Below are positions 38,046-48,625 of a stretch of DNA of 64,000 nucleotides, piece by piece (position 1 is the stretch's first letter; every line of letters starts with the position of its first letter). Origin of the DNA: Stichopus chloronotus. Taxonomy: Eukaryota; Echinodermata; Holothuroidea; Aspidochirotida; Stichopodidae. The notes beneath the pieces are model-generated. The model had not been told where the DNA came from, searched no databases, and saw nothing but the letters and a program-made list of their open reading frames with translations. The DNA is taken from positions 11,710,404-11,774,403 of the forward strand of contig CM037842.1 in the NCBI GenBank assembly GCA_021234535.1, read 5' to 3'. The position numbers and the translations under genes are program-made.

Positions 38046-38594
38046 TGAGGCTCCTGAGGGTGGGAGTTGGAAACGAGTGGTGGGGACGGGGAGGCCAGAC
38101 ACAAATGGTATAACAATGATATGCAGTGACTTCCAAATTTGTGAAATGAACACAAAAGAAATGAACACAAAACAACGAATTAGCGTTTTGTCTCTGCGGA
38201 TGTCCGGAGGAAATACAGAGGTTAATAAAAGTAAAGTGAAGGTCGAGCCTTTAACAAGAAATTTTTGAAACAATATGGCACAATGATATTCAATTTGGGG
38301 ATAAATTGTCAAAGTCATACATGCGTGAATTTATATTGGAATCTCTTTTGCAATTTTTTTATAGTCCTTGATGGAGAAAGGAAGGGGAACTATTTTAGGC
38401 CCTGTGCCATCGGAATTTGACAACTCGAAACAATTTTCATACGGTGCTGAGTTCATACGCAAGTTTCTAGCCGTATGAGTCATCCATGCTATTGAGTAAC
38501 TTCATTTTGAAATCCCTGAATAAAATCTAAACTGATTACAAGTAATAAACGTCGATTGTTAGACCAGTAATCAACTGCAAACCAGGTCCCTCTT

Positions 38595-38972
38595 AGAAAT
38601 AGTTGGATATTCAATCTGGTCACCATCGTCATCATCAGTTTTGACATCAAAAAATTTCCGTCCATAGTCAGCGTGATTACCGGCATGATAAATGTCACCA
38701 TTACCGGTGTAGTCAACTAGGTCACAGTCAAAGATACCGCCAGTGTTACCTTCGTCGTTGCCTCTGACGGCATCGCCGTCTATACTATTATCGTTAGCAT
38801 GGTTGACGTCATCATCAATTTCACCATTACCACTACCGTCCACAAGGTCACAGTCAAAGACTCCGTCAATATTACCTCCGTAACCTACCCCGACTGCAGT
38901 GTCGTCTATACTTTCATCGTTAGCATGGTTACCGTCATTCGCAAAATCGTCATCGCTGTCACGTCATCGTTA
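38595..38972 (-). repeat. 126-bp tandem repeat, about three units, Asp/Asn/Gly-rich open frame
   Basis: GTCACAGTCAAAGA starts at 38721 and 38847, and GTCTATACT at 38778 and 38904, both 126 bases apart. A third, more diverged unit lies to the left. 126 is a multiple of three. The minus-strand frame 38963-38571 stays open through all units, reading motifs such as FDCDLVDGSGNGEIDDDVNH and ANDNSIDGDA. Confidence 0.8.
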
Positions 38973-39233
38973 AAGTCATACTCATCGTCACCACCGTCGT
39001 CATTTCTAGATTTACGGTGAGTGACGGTTACATCCAAAACAGTCATCTCTCCCTCCCCAGTCACCCGTTCAGGGACAGTTATCTTTTGCCTCGACGTCAT
39101 ATCGTCGACAGACGTCGTTGCGTGGTCGGTTCCAATTAATTAGACGACCGGGTAAGACCGTCATCTTGATTCATACAAGGAGAGATTAAACGTAATCCCA
39201 GACTGAGAGAAGAATACAATTAAATATTCTTAC

Positions 39234-39329
39234 GAGGTTCAAGGGTGGTCACAGCTGCCGCGGTGGTCGGAAGATCATCTAGGATGCACGTTGGAAAATA
39301 ATCAATCGACTGATGGACTCTGACATGCT
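39234..39329 (-). CDS. gene B exon 3: linker exon
   Basis: Phase 1-1 exon of 96 bases between ttttgttcag and C|GTAAGA. Its product starts EHVRVHQSIDYFPTC and ends in a Thr/Ala-rich stretch (PTTAAAVTTLEP). It aligns with gene A exon 3 at EH...HQ.I..F..C and ..LP.T. It has one Cys where gene A has two and is four codons shorter. Confidence 0.9.
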
Positions 39330-40593
39330 CTGAACAAAATAATAAAGCAAAACAGAATAAATAAATAAAATAAATAAAGACAATTTTAATTACTTAAACC
39401 ACTTTGACTTAAAAGAGAAAAAGAGTTTGGTAAAAATGAGCTTTCAAAGAAGTAATTTTTTTCACCACAAACCCCTGCGTCTTGCCAACCTAGATGGGTT
39501 TAGAATACTTCATAACAATTTCGACAAGGAGGGATCGCCTTCTCAACGCAACTAATTACGACACGCCACGTTCCAGGCAATTTTCTGCAATTTTCGGCTA
39601 CTTCGCTGCAAGGAAACACTAACTTTGCGACCAGGACCATCTGTTGCGACACTTATCAAAGGTGACAAGGAAGAGTTGCTTTTCACACGGAGTCCTCTAG
39701 CAACAGTTACTTGTATTTTCTTGCTGTAACTTGATACTGTAGTAAAAGATACTGTAGTTTTCCAAGTTTTGTTCTGTGCCCTAAAAGACACAGGCACTTA
39801 CTATACAAATGTTGTAAGACGTGCAGTTGCCATGCTGTGCGCAAGGTCAAATGCTACCGTACTGTATTTACTTACAAAGTATCACAGTGGTGAGGGTGGA
39901 TGTATCTGATACATTCGAAGCAGGTATCATTGCTGGCAGAATATGTTCATTGTGTAAGCTGCAGTCGTTCGTTAATGAACTTTTTAATGAAAGAATTTTT
40001 TTTCAGTGAAAGTTATTTAAGAACGTATATGATTTATGGGTGGTCAATGAACAGATAAAAAGTTCAACTTGTTGAATAAGAATAGATTACCACTTTTAGT
40101 CTGCATGTGAAAAATGGAGTCTCACTAAAATTTCATCTAGCAATTAAGACAAATTCACAACAACTGCTAGACGCAAGGACCTTCCTTATCCAAAAATATA
40201 TGATTCTGGAAGCTGGTGTACAGGTGGATGCTCTATTAGCTGCGGTTCCCACCCCGAACGGATGTTGAGGTTTCGCAGGGAACGTCGCCCAAAATCTAAA
40301 TAGCGCAAAGGTTTAAGAGGAATGGATAAACAGATATTATGTGTGTTGGTGGAGTATTTTATTACCCAACTGCACCTTGCTCACCTTAAACAATGCATGA
40401 CTTGTAAACCCATATTGCATGAAAAGATTATTATTTTTTTATTGGCATTGCGAATGAAAAATCGGTGTCAGTTTTAGTCATTAAGTATTGCAATTTTGGG
40501 TGGAAACTTCGGTATATTTTGAAATAACATGCGCATCACATACATGTATGAAAAGATAAAAAGATCTGAAAGATAATAGCTAAAGGTATTTAC
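39330..40593 (-). other. intron 2 of gene B
   Basis: An 81-codon minus-strand frame at 39552-39797 (VSFTTVSSYSKKIQVTVARG...) is not flanked by a matching gene A exon. I treat it as non-coding. Nothing else was recognised. Confidence 0.7.
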
Positions 40594-40734
40594 CTAATAA
40601 GGCACCCATATTGACGTCATAAATGGATGGAAACGTTAGGCTTACGTCATCGCTTTCGCAGTGTATTCTCTGAACTATAACAGATGTATTACCGCAGATC
40701 AGTTGCCCTGAGTAGCAGACAGGCTCATCTTGGA
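40594..40734 (-). CDS. gene B exon 2: Cys-containing N-terminal domain
   Basis: 141-base phase 1-1 exon between ctctccag and G|GTAAAT. It encodes VQDEPVCYSGQLICGN, then VIVQRIHCESDDVSLTF and DVNMGALL. The shared pattern with gene A exon 2 is VCYS.QL.C.N...V..QR.HC.S...SLTF.S..DVNM.ALL. I do not recognise the domain. The opening Cys-x(6)-Cys strand faintly recalls SUEL-type lectins, but that is not a supported call. Confidence 0.93.
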
Positions 40735-41021
40735 CTGGAGAGGAATAAAACAGTCTACGTTGGCGAGTCATTTATTTTATGTTAAATGATTTAAAAAGGC
40801 ATCGATACATGTGTAAATCCGCCGTTTTGCGTGAACATAGATAAGCAATCACCTTTTCATACATGATAGCTATCGAGGGTTATTGATTATTACATAATCT
40901 GCTCATCGTAATGGAACAAGAAGTAGGGATGAAAATTTCCAACGAATTCTTAAAATTTATTTTTTTCTTTTATCCCTCTTCTTCAGGCTCGCAGTCGGAC
41001 TAATCAGATTGAAATCAGGGG

Positions 41022-41155
41022 CGAATCAAACATTTCGATTGAAACATTCAGCCTAATATCCTGATAGTAAATCTTATTGCATTCAATTTTTCAATCAAAA
41101 TTTGGATTGGTCCCTTATCCCAATCTATTACTTTGTAATGGTTTAAGAGAGTAGG
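41022..41155 (+). repeat. dispersed repeat family Z, copy 2
   Basis: Colinear with 25888-26012; shared blocks include ATTTCGATTGAAACATTCAG and TTTTTCAATCAAAATTTGGA. Confidence 0.6.
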
Positions 41156-42125
41156 GTTTCATTATGCCTCTGGCGGAGAGACCATTAAGCAGCAGGACTC
41201 AATTTGGTCGTTGACTATTGAAAATAAACATTAAGATTTGACCTTAATTTCCACAGCATCCTAATGCCAAACTTCAAAGCTAATTCGTTCACGTGTAATA
41301 AAGGAGATTACAGGTAGTCGTGAATTTGTGGCACACCGTTTTGCATAACTTTTTGCTAGATTCTTTCTCTCTCCAAATTGTATATTCATTTCCTTTAAAG
41401 GCTTGTGTTAAATAATGATGAACGACATGGCAAATTCTGTAATAAGATCCCCAGTTGGGCCAGCAGAGAGGAAAAAAAAAAAACGTTATTTTTTAATGTT
41501 TCTTATCTCTACGTGACGATCATGAATATTTATGTGTTTATGTTTTGTGGGCCTCTCTTTGGAGATATACTGTTACTATATATATATTGCTACTATATAC
41601 ATTTGGAGAATATTGTTACTTGACGTCGTAAGTGTTGACCTGTAGATTAAAGTAAATATTATTGATGATCTTTGACCAATCAGTATTCCTTATCCTTGGT
41701 AGGGATCTTTATTCCTAGATTTCTTATTTGACAAAAGTTGTTGTACAGATGCTACAGTATCCTACAGCATGCTGTCCATGGGTTGTGGCCTCTTCATGTG
41801 GTTTCGCAGATATCCATACATGCATACGGTCCCCCATTTGACGACGCAAGACTGAAGTTCATCTTTTCATGTTTTGACGAATAGGTTTATTGAAATGCTT
41901 GCAGATGGATGCAACAAACGTTGTCATACGGTAGCTTGTGTACGAGGCAGTATACTAACGATATAACAACGAACAAATCTTTAAAGTTATGATCTCGATA
42001 TGTCATTTAAATAAGGATTTACCTGTTCAATAGCTAGGCGGACATCGAACAGAGACTAGGCTCAGATTGTAATGTGATTGTAATGCAAGCGTGTGGCCCA
42101 ATTACCTCTACGGAAAGCTTCAACC

Positions 42126-42151
42126 CAGGGAGTTGCTAGAGCAACTCCCTG
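42126..42151. repeat. perfect 26-bp palindrome
   Basis: CAGGGAGTTGCT, an AG spacer, then AGCAACTCCCTG. Confidence 0.95.
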
Positions 42152-42428
42152 TGCAACCTCACAGTAGCGTAACTGAAATGTAAGTAAACTTTTACTATTC
42201 CACTAAATGAAATTCATGCACTGGCAATGTCGCAAATACAGCAATAAGAGAAGTTAGAAAATCAAATTACAAAGAGAATAGAAAGTGACAATGGGTGAAA
42301 ACAAGTGAAACACCTGCATGAAGTGCATGCCACTTGTCAATAGCAACTAAAGAAAAAGTAGAGAAACAATATTGAAAATAGCACTAGCAAATGTAAAAAA
42401 AAAGGTAGTGTATAAATTGTATACCTAC

Positions 42429-42498
42429 CACCAGCGAGACACACCACAGAAGCACCACTACAGCAGATCAGTAGGAACAAAGTTATCGACCGCTTCAT
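42429..42498 (-). CDS. gene B exon 1: signal peptide
   Basis: Encodes MKRSITLFLLICCSGASVVC-LAG and then 1 base before the donor GTAGGT. A basic n-region, a hydrophobic core and a small-residue end make a classic secretory signal. The start was chosen because MKR and the flanking ACGTA-ATG-AAGCGG are shared with gene A. An in-frame ATG lies further upstream (reading MLRVNN...) but is not shared. The full protein is 159 aa: signal, exon 2 domain, linker and hevein-like domain. It is probably extracellular. Confidence 0.92.
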
Positions 42499-42605
42499 TA
42501 CGTTTGATTCTCGTAGTAAATTGTCAATCGGAACTTCTATCATTTCAGACAAACGGATCTTCCGATACGCTCCGATATATTGTCGAATGTTATTCACACG
42601 CAGCA
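42499..42605 (-). promoter_or_regulatory. gene B 5' UTR / proximal promoter, conserved with gene A
   Basis: About 100 bases upstream of the ATG align with 50283-50390. The best-kept block on the plus strand is ACAAACGGATCTTCCGATACG, against ACAAACCGATCTTTCGATAGG. It is followed in both copies by a G.GATAT.(T)TGTC.AA.GTTA block. Confidence 0.65.
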
Positions 42606-44256
42606 CATTAATCGTTTAATACATAGAAATATCAGAAACGTTAAACTTACAATGTCAGTTCTGTAGTATGATCTCAATGTAAAAAGAAACTGATTTCACA
42701 TTTCTTATTATCCATTCCCCCTTTTTTTTTCATTTCGTTGTCTCTCACAATGTATACCAGATATAACGTTTAGATTTACTTTAACGCCGTAAAGATTTCG
42801 TGACCTGAGGACAATCTAAGCAATAGTTGCATTTATCGATCATTTGCCTCTCTACCAATTCAGTTTTAATTAAAAACCTCATGAAGATCAAAAAAAGGTA
42901 AAGAAACGATGAAGCAAAGCCTTTTGAAAATCGATTGAAAATGGTTCACAAGATACCGGTAATTTTCGATAGTTGTCACGTGATTATGCAACTTCAGTAA
43001 TGGATCCGCCGATTAACATATAGCGATTATCGAAGTTATTAATAACAATGATCAATGTGAAACAATACGAACATTTAATAAAAGCCGCCGATATCTACAT
43101 GATGTTATAAAGACAGAACACACTGATAGAATTGGGAAGTTATATTTGAAATGGCGAAAGAAATATTAAAAAAAAACTGAAACTGACTGATGTTTTGAAG
43201 TTGGAGCAAAATGCACATTACACAATATTTTCCATCCACCTTACATTACGGTAGTGGGTAACTCTATGCGTTACAAAGTTATAGAAATCGTTTCCCAGTT
43301 CTTATACAGTGATCTGTACGCGGATCACGGTCCTTTCGTGTGGATCTCTGTGGATCCTTAAGCAGAAAAACATATATAAGAGTATACAATCTACAGTGTT
43401 GTAGTTGTTTTTTATACAGCTTCAATCTCATGATTCTACAGTAATATATATAAAAAAGATACTTTCCATGAATTTTTGGTACGTGATACTTACGAGTATG
43501 TCTCCCCCCATCAAAAACTTCTGACGGTTACCCCCCTCCCCCCTTCCGTTTTGACGTTTGAGGGACGTGATACATAACGTGACATGAAAAACGAACTTTA
43601 CGATTATTGATAACAAATTATTGTCTTAGCTTCGACGAACCAGCCCTTTTCCGTTTTATACCAGCTTGAGAGTCAGCCAAGCACACTGATCGTCGATTTA
43701 GACCTTTGATGGTGAAGTCATGTTAAAAACCGTAAATTAATTGTCCTTTTTGTTTTCATAATATCATATGAGGCAAAAAAAGAAAAAAAAAGAAGAAAAA
43801 ACAGAAACATGTCAAACTTTTTCCCTTTAGTATTAAACATCGTCTGATTTCTTTTGATTCACTTGGGTCACTCTTTCTCTCTCTCTGTTGTTAGCTTCAA
43901 TACTTTCAAAAAAAAATCACATCTTCCTTCACGATTTACATCTAAATCTGGTCCTTTACACACAGATACAATCACGTCACGCGCAGGATAATGTTCCAAG
44001 TCTATACATTCGAAAAGCGCAACTGAAGTGTTATAGAAAAGTGCATTTGTCAGACGATTTTTAGTCCAAGTGACAATATAGCCCTTGCTCTTTAGATTGA
44101 AATTTAATAATTAAGAAAAATAAACAAACAAGTAAAACAGGAAAATATGGAAGTCAGTTCAAGTTTTTGTCACTCATGTATTGTTTTCATCACTGCTCTG
44201 TTTATTTGCGTACATGTGAGTGGTGAGCGTGAGTGTGTACATCTTTCAAGTTTTAC
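42606..44256. other. spacer between genes A and B
   Basis: AT-rich, with no coding segment beyond the possible orphan exon at its right end. Confidence 0.6.
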
Positions 44257-44319
44257 CTGGACGAGGAACTGGCTCTTCTTGACCTCTGCCAAATAGGGAC
44301 TTCAACTGTCTTGTGAGGA
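44257..44319 (-). other. possible orphan exon (63 bases, phase 1-1)
   Basis: A ctttccag acceptor, a 63-base stretch open in phase 1 (LTRQLKSLFGRGQEEPVPRP), and a G|GTAAAA donor. The phase and Pro-ending linker style fit the exons of genes A and B. It lies beyond gene A's stop and polyA signal, so no known transcript uses it. Confidence 0.3.
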
Positions 44320-44526
44320 CTGGAAAGACAGTATGCTCTATCCCAAACCAATATCTCGTGCTTCGGGTCATGTTCAGCTGTCTAGTATTTCTCATGGGAA
44401 GTCCTCGAGTTTGCAAATATATCAGTTGAAAGTGTTTCTATCACTGTTTTCATAATTTTTCCCTGTGACGTAGGATATCTGTTTCTCTATGGGACTAGTA
44501 AAGGATCTAAAGCATATTTTGTTAAA

Positions 44527-44532
44527 TTTATT
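44527..44532 (-). terminator. candidate polyadenylation signal of gene A
   Basis: AATAAA on the minus strand, 48 bases after the stop codon. Confidence 0.6.
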
Positions 44533-44579
44533 TCAAAAATATGAGTTACACACACCTGCCGGTGGTCTCAATTTCTGAT

Positions 44580-44752
44580 CTACAGGTTTCTGTAATTAAC
44601 ACTTCCCCTATAAGTACAATGAACGTTTGTATTCCCACAATACCCGTATGGCGAGCAACAGTAGTCGTTAGAGTCGGGATCGCAAGGTGCCGGTACGCCG
44701 TTCTCGTCTTTAAACCATTCCCCACATCGACCGTCGTCTCGCACTTTGCCAA
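44580..44752 (-). CDS. gene A exon 4: hevein-like C-terminal domain and stop
   Basis: Last exon of the distal tandem copy, after a ttttcag acceptor; its first two bases complete Leu. It encodes GKVRDDGRCGEWFKDENG, PAPCDPDSNDYCCSPYGYCG, a HC motif and VNYRNL-stop. It carries the same six Cys and the same CCSPYGYCG core as gene B exon 4, with about 75 percent identity over the domain. A minus-strand AATAAA (plus TTTATT, 44527-44532) lies 48 bases beyond the stop. Confidence 0.94.
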
Positions 44753-45320
44753 CTGAAAAAGATAATTAATATGATCACAGATACATGACAATGTGATGGG
44801 TGATGCAATAAGTGGGCGAAATACAAGGACAGAGAGCTGAGAATTTGCACCTTCAATTGGCCGGGGAGAGTCCCCTCCATCAACCACTGAGACTCTTTAC
44901 AATATGGAATCATTAAGCTACGAAAAAACGATCCCTAAGAAAAACAAAACAAACAAAACAACGAAAAGCCCCTTACAAAAGAAAGAAAGAAAGAAAGAAA
45001 GAAAGAGAGAAAAGGAAGCCACGACACTTCCTTATATTGTAAATAACCTGTATGTAACAGTAAGAAGGATGAAAGTCTGTTTATGTCCTTGAACTATCAG
45101 TCACTCGTATCGTACTGCCACCCCTACTTGGCCGGGTAAATTATATAGGGTTGCATCAGAATCCATGCATCGTGAAAATTTTACCCTTAATGAATTGTGA
45201 TTTTGACAGTAAACATAGCAGTGACCTCGCATGTCTTCGTTACAATTTGTTCAACTCTGCTATCGGAATTTTTTTTAAACACATATCCAGAGAGGTACTT
45301 CTGCAATTAGCTATTCTTAC
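44753..45320 (-). other. intron 3 of gene A
   Basis: A (GAAA)n tract at 44981-45010; nothing else seen. Confidence 0.8.
44981..45010 (+). repeat. (GAAA)n microsatellite
   Basis: About seven GAAA units with a GAGA end. Confidence 0.95.
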
Positions 45321-45428
45321 GAGGTTTTGGTGTGGTCCGCATGGTCGGTGCAACTCTGCAAGTGGCCGGAAGAGTATCCCTAACGCACACTTGAAAGGTA
45401 CCAATAGCCTGATGATCCTTGGTGTGTT
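45321..45428 (-). CDS. gene A exon 3: linker exon
   Basis: 108-base phase 1-1 exon between cttttcag and C|GTAAGA. Its product begins EHTKDHQAIGTFQVCV, continues RDTLPATCRV and ends in a basic Pro/Thr linker (TMRTTPKP). It has two Cys, against one in gene B. Confidence 0.92.
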
Positions 45429-46104
45429 CTGAAAAGAAGAAGAAAAAAACTGACGTTGTCCTACTTAGTGGCACTTTGATAGTGTCATATAACTTGTGAG
45501 AGTGGCACTCACTCACTGCAGTGATTAAAGTAGATTTCGTAGTCTCTCTGTTTATGTTCGTGGACACTTTCTGTGCCAGTTCCTTCACTCTATGATATAT
45601 GACGAAGGATGTTGTCTGTGTCTAACCTTCTTTGGCGGTTGTGTTTCGGTTTTCGGGACCAGATAAAGTTTGATTTCTTTTGTCAGTAAAATGTTGGGCG
45701 GGTATTTTTTCACTCGTATTTACTAGTTTTCAGTTGGTAGTGGCTTGTTTTGGTTCCATATGGAACGGTCACCTAAAATGTAAATCTCAGTCAGATGTCT
45801 GCGGGTGGATATGTACACTACAGTGAGTTCAACTGTGCTGTATACCAGTTAAACCACATCACTTTCAGTGTGTACCTTGTACGATTAAATTATGCATGAG
45901 ATATATAACCCCAATTAAACATTTTTTTCTTTGTAGTTTATTACCTTTTCCAGTAATGATTTCATGGTAAACGTATGTAAACCATGTATTCTAATCATCA
46001 CCGACTGTAAAAAAAAAAAGAGGAAACAACACAAACAAAAACAGAACGAACAAACCGATATTTTTCAAAATAGCCAGAAACGAAAATAAGTAGAAAGGTT
46101 TTAC
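45429..46104 (-). other. intron 2 of gene A
   Basis: 0.7 kb of unique sequence with no recognised feature. Confidence 0.8.
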
Positions 46105-46245
46105 CTAACAAGGCATTCATATTGACGTCGTCTGCGGATGTAAACGTCAGGCTTTCGTTACCACTTCCGCAGTGAACTCTCTGAAATTTAACGGTTGCAT
46201 TACTGCACACCAATTGTGTTGAATAGCAAACAGCGCCACCTCTGA
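46105..46245 (-). CDS. gene A exon 2: Cys-containing N-terminal domain
   Basis: 141-base phase 1-1 exon between tttttttcag and G|GTAAAA, the same length as in gene B. It encodes VRGGAVCYSTQLVCSN, VKFQRVHCGSGNESLTF and DVNMNALL. NAT and NES are possible N-glycosylation sites. The domain is unrecognised. Confidence 0.94.
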
Positions 46246-47049
46246 CTGAAAAAAAGAAAAATATGTATAACAATTCACGTTAGTCATAAAGGTATGGGGC
46301 GGTGGACAGAGGTAGGTGGGATATCCTCCCACCTCATTCGAGGCAAAAAAAAAAATAGTTAATCCAGTTGGTCAAATGAGGCAGCCAAGAGAACAAATAG
46401 TTCCTCCTTTTGGAACGCCTTAGAGCTTGCGAGACCTTGGAAGGGAGATTTCCGACAATAGTCTAGCTGACTTTCTTGTCCAAACGTTTTTGGTACGCTC
46501 CGTAACAACTCATAGTGACGCTAAATGATGTGCCACGATTTTCATCCCCCTGGTCCAAAATCCTGGTAACCCCAATATAGTTTAGAAGTACTGTACTTCC
46601 ATATGTCACTTAAAGCCCCCCCTACCGTACTGACACAATCCTTGTGAAGCCGTTGAAGACAGTTGAAACAGAATAAAAGCTTAGTTTCACAATTTGGACA
46701 ATTTTCATGTCCAAGAAATAAGGCAGAGGTCATCCCTCCCCCAAGAAATATTTACCGTGATCCCCGTATACCTATTATATTATCTAAGAATATATGAAGT
46801 CATTTGTTTCGATCAAAGTATTCCTACTGGCACTGATTAATGAACCTACGTCACTGGCGAAACCTTGTTGCTGCTTAGGCTATATGATCTGCATATAAGG
46901 ACATGCTGCAGTTTTATAATATCAGCTGAAGTACCATTGTAATTTGATCAAGAGCAATAAATTAGTGCCGGAGGGGAATATGACCCACTGTGGGTGCGGG
47001 TATAATATACATTTCCCTGAAAATTGTGATCACATTGCAAAAGCAACTA

Positions 47050-47205
47050 CACTGTGAAAAAAAAATGTGTGTAAATTTACAGAAAATAAATAAATATTAC
47101 AGAAAATGCCTGGAGACTAATAATCAGAACGTTTCTGTGTTTCTTTTGTATTTCCTTATTTCTTAATTCTTCAAACTTACATTTTACAATTTGCATTTTT
47201 GCACG
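47050..47205 (+). repeat. dispersed repeat family Y, copy 2 (MITE-like)
   Basis: CACTGTG...TGTGTGTAAATTTACAGA, ATTACAGAAAATGCCTGG, TTTTGTATTT and ACATTTTACAATTTGCA match the minus strand of 5725-5890 in order. Confidence 0.75.
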
Positions 47206-48081
47206 CAAGGTCTTTTGAGAAGCTTAGTTACATTTTCGGATGTGTAAACTATGATGACGGGTCGTTTTTTTTTTCACACTTTAAAAGTTTTTTCTCTCTT
47301 TTTTAAGAATCAGAGAAATAGACAAACGAGAATGACTTCATGGAACAATCTCTGAGTTCCAAATTCTGCGTGGTATAATGCGTTCTCTTGAAACCGCGTG
47401 AAGCAAAATGAAAGGGAAATTAATAGATAATATAATCCTCAAACAGCTTAACGGCGAGAAGTAGTTTTCCCTACATATGATCTCAAAAAAATCTAACGGT
47501 TGCACTTGCTCCTGTTATTTCCAAAGAGGTAGTTAGACATCAAAGGAACATATTCTCGGGTCGCACGTGCATTATATACCGAAAATGTTGAAGGCATTGT
47601 GGCGTAAGACGCTCCCTATTATTGTTCGTCTTCATTTATTCAGTGTGTGAGTAGTTAGAGTGACATCATTCTAGTTCATCTATTTCTATGGTAAGAACCA
47701 ACGAAGGACGTTTAAAGGGATCGTTTAAAAGAACGGGACAATGTAATTTATTAGAAAATTCTTCATCTTGAACGCCTCGACATTTAAACTTTGACATTGA
47801 TTTCGGAAGTCAATGGTGCAGTGAAGGATTTTTGCGGTTGGTCTTATGATAATGGAGATCTACCGTTCAAAAGATTTCCAAGGATTGATTTGCATTTCCA
47901 CGTATTATGTGACAAGGATCGAATTAATTCGCTAAAATTAGTTATCAAAGGAATCTTGAAAAACGAAAATCGGTTCAGATTTAACGAAGTTCTGGGCGAA
48001 AATAGAATTAACAATTTATGAACCAATCTGTCAAATTATTGATATTTGGGATAAAAACATATCATTTAGGTACTTCATGTT

Positions 48082-48625
48082 CAGTGGCGGAATCGGGAAG
48101 CTCTGTGATCTTATCATATCCCTGGGTGAAAAATTAAATCTCAGAATGGAAATATTTTTGTTCAAAGTGCGTCGTCATACGCAAAGATTCCAAATAATTT
48201 GAATTATTTCGGCTATTCCTCTCCTATAAGTTGACAAGATGAGAACTACGGACCCTCTTATGGGGTCCATGGGCATGGACCCGATAGGTGTCCACCAGAT
48301 ATCTGATTTTTTCCCCTCATTCTGGCACATTTCTGGGTGAACAATTAAGTATCATGATAGTATAGTACTTCAAATATAAAAACTTTTGCCCCCTTGGGGA
48401 GTCAAAAGACAAAGTCTGTTGGGGGGAATGCCCCGAAAACTCTGAGAAAAATTAAGTCTAATGGACTTACTAGAACAGAAAGATATGACTATAAGTAGGG
48501 ACTAGCCATGCATATGCATGTATTTGTCAGGTCACTTCAGCTGAATGGAGAGCAAGTGGGGGGGGGGGGGGGATGAGGAGGTTCTGACAGGGGAGGGGAA
48601 AATACCCCCAATGGTGTCGCCACTG
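48082..48625. mobile_element. non-autonomous hAT-like transposon with 8-bp target duplication
   Basis: The element starts CAGTGGCG (48082-48089) and ends CGCCACTG (48618-48625), perfect 8-bp terminal inverted repeats. It is flanked by identical TTCATGTT at 48074-48081 and 48626-48633. An 8-bp duplication and CAGTG-type ends are hallmarks of the hAT superfamily. The 544 bp hold no transposase frame. The internal GGGGGGAATGCCCCGAAAA block looks typical of a short dispersed element. Confidence 0.85.

Larger units (their letters stand above)
37607..39233 (-). other. intron 3 of gene B
   Basis: Contains a 15-bp tandem repeat (38001-38045) and a 126-bp repeat array with an open minus-strand frame (38571-38963). 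Confidence 0.8.
40735..42428 (-). other. intron 1 of gene B
   Basis: Carries family Z repeat copy 2 (41022-41155) and a perfect 26-bp palindrome (42126-42151). No exon was recognised. Confidence 0.75.

Noticed and set aside
39552..39797. 81-codon minus-strand frame in gene B intron 2
   Set aside because: It has no counterpart in gene A and exons B2 and B3 already join in phase without it.
44546..44887. 113-codon minus-strand frame over gene A exon 4
   Set aside because: Shadow frame; the duplicated exon in gene B conserves the other frame with its Cys pattern.
46542..46733. Cys-rich minus-strand frame (CPNCETK...CFNCLQRLHKDC) resembling a zinc finger
   Set aside because: The spacing fits no known finger, it is short, and it lies in an intron with no splice support.
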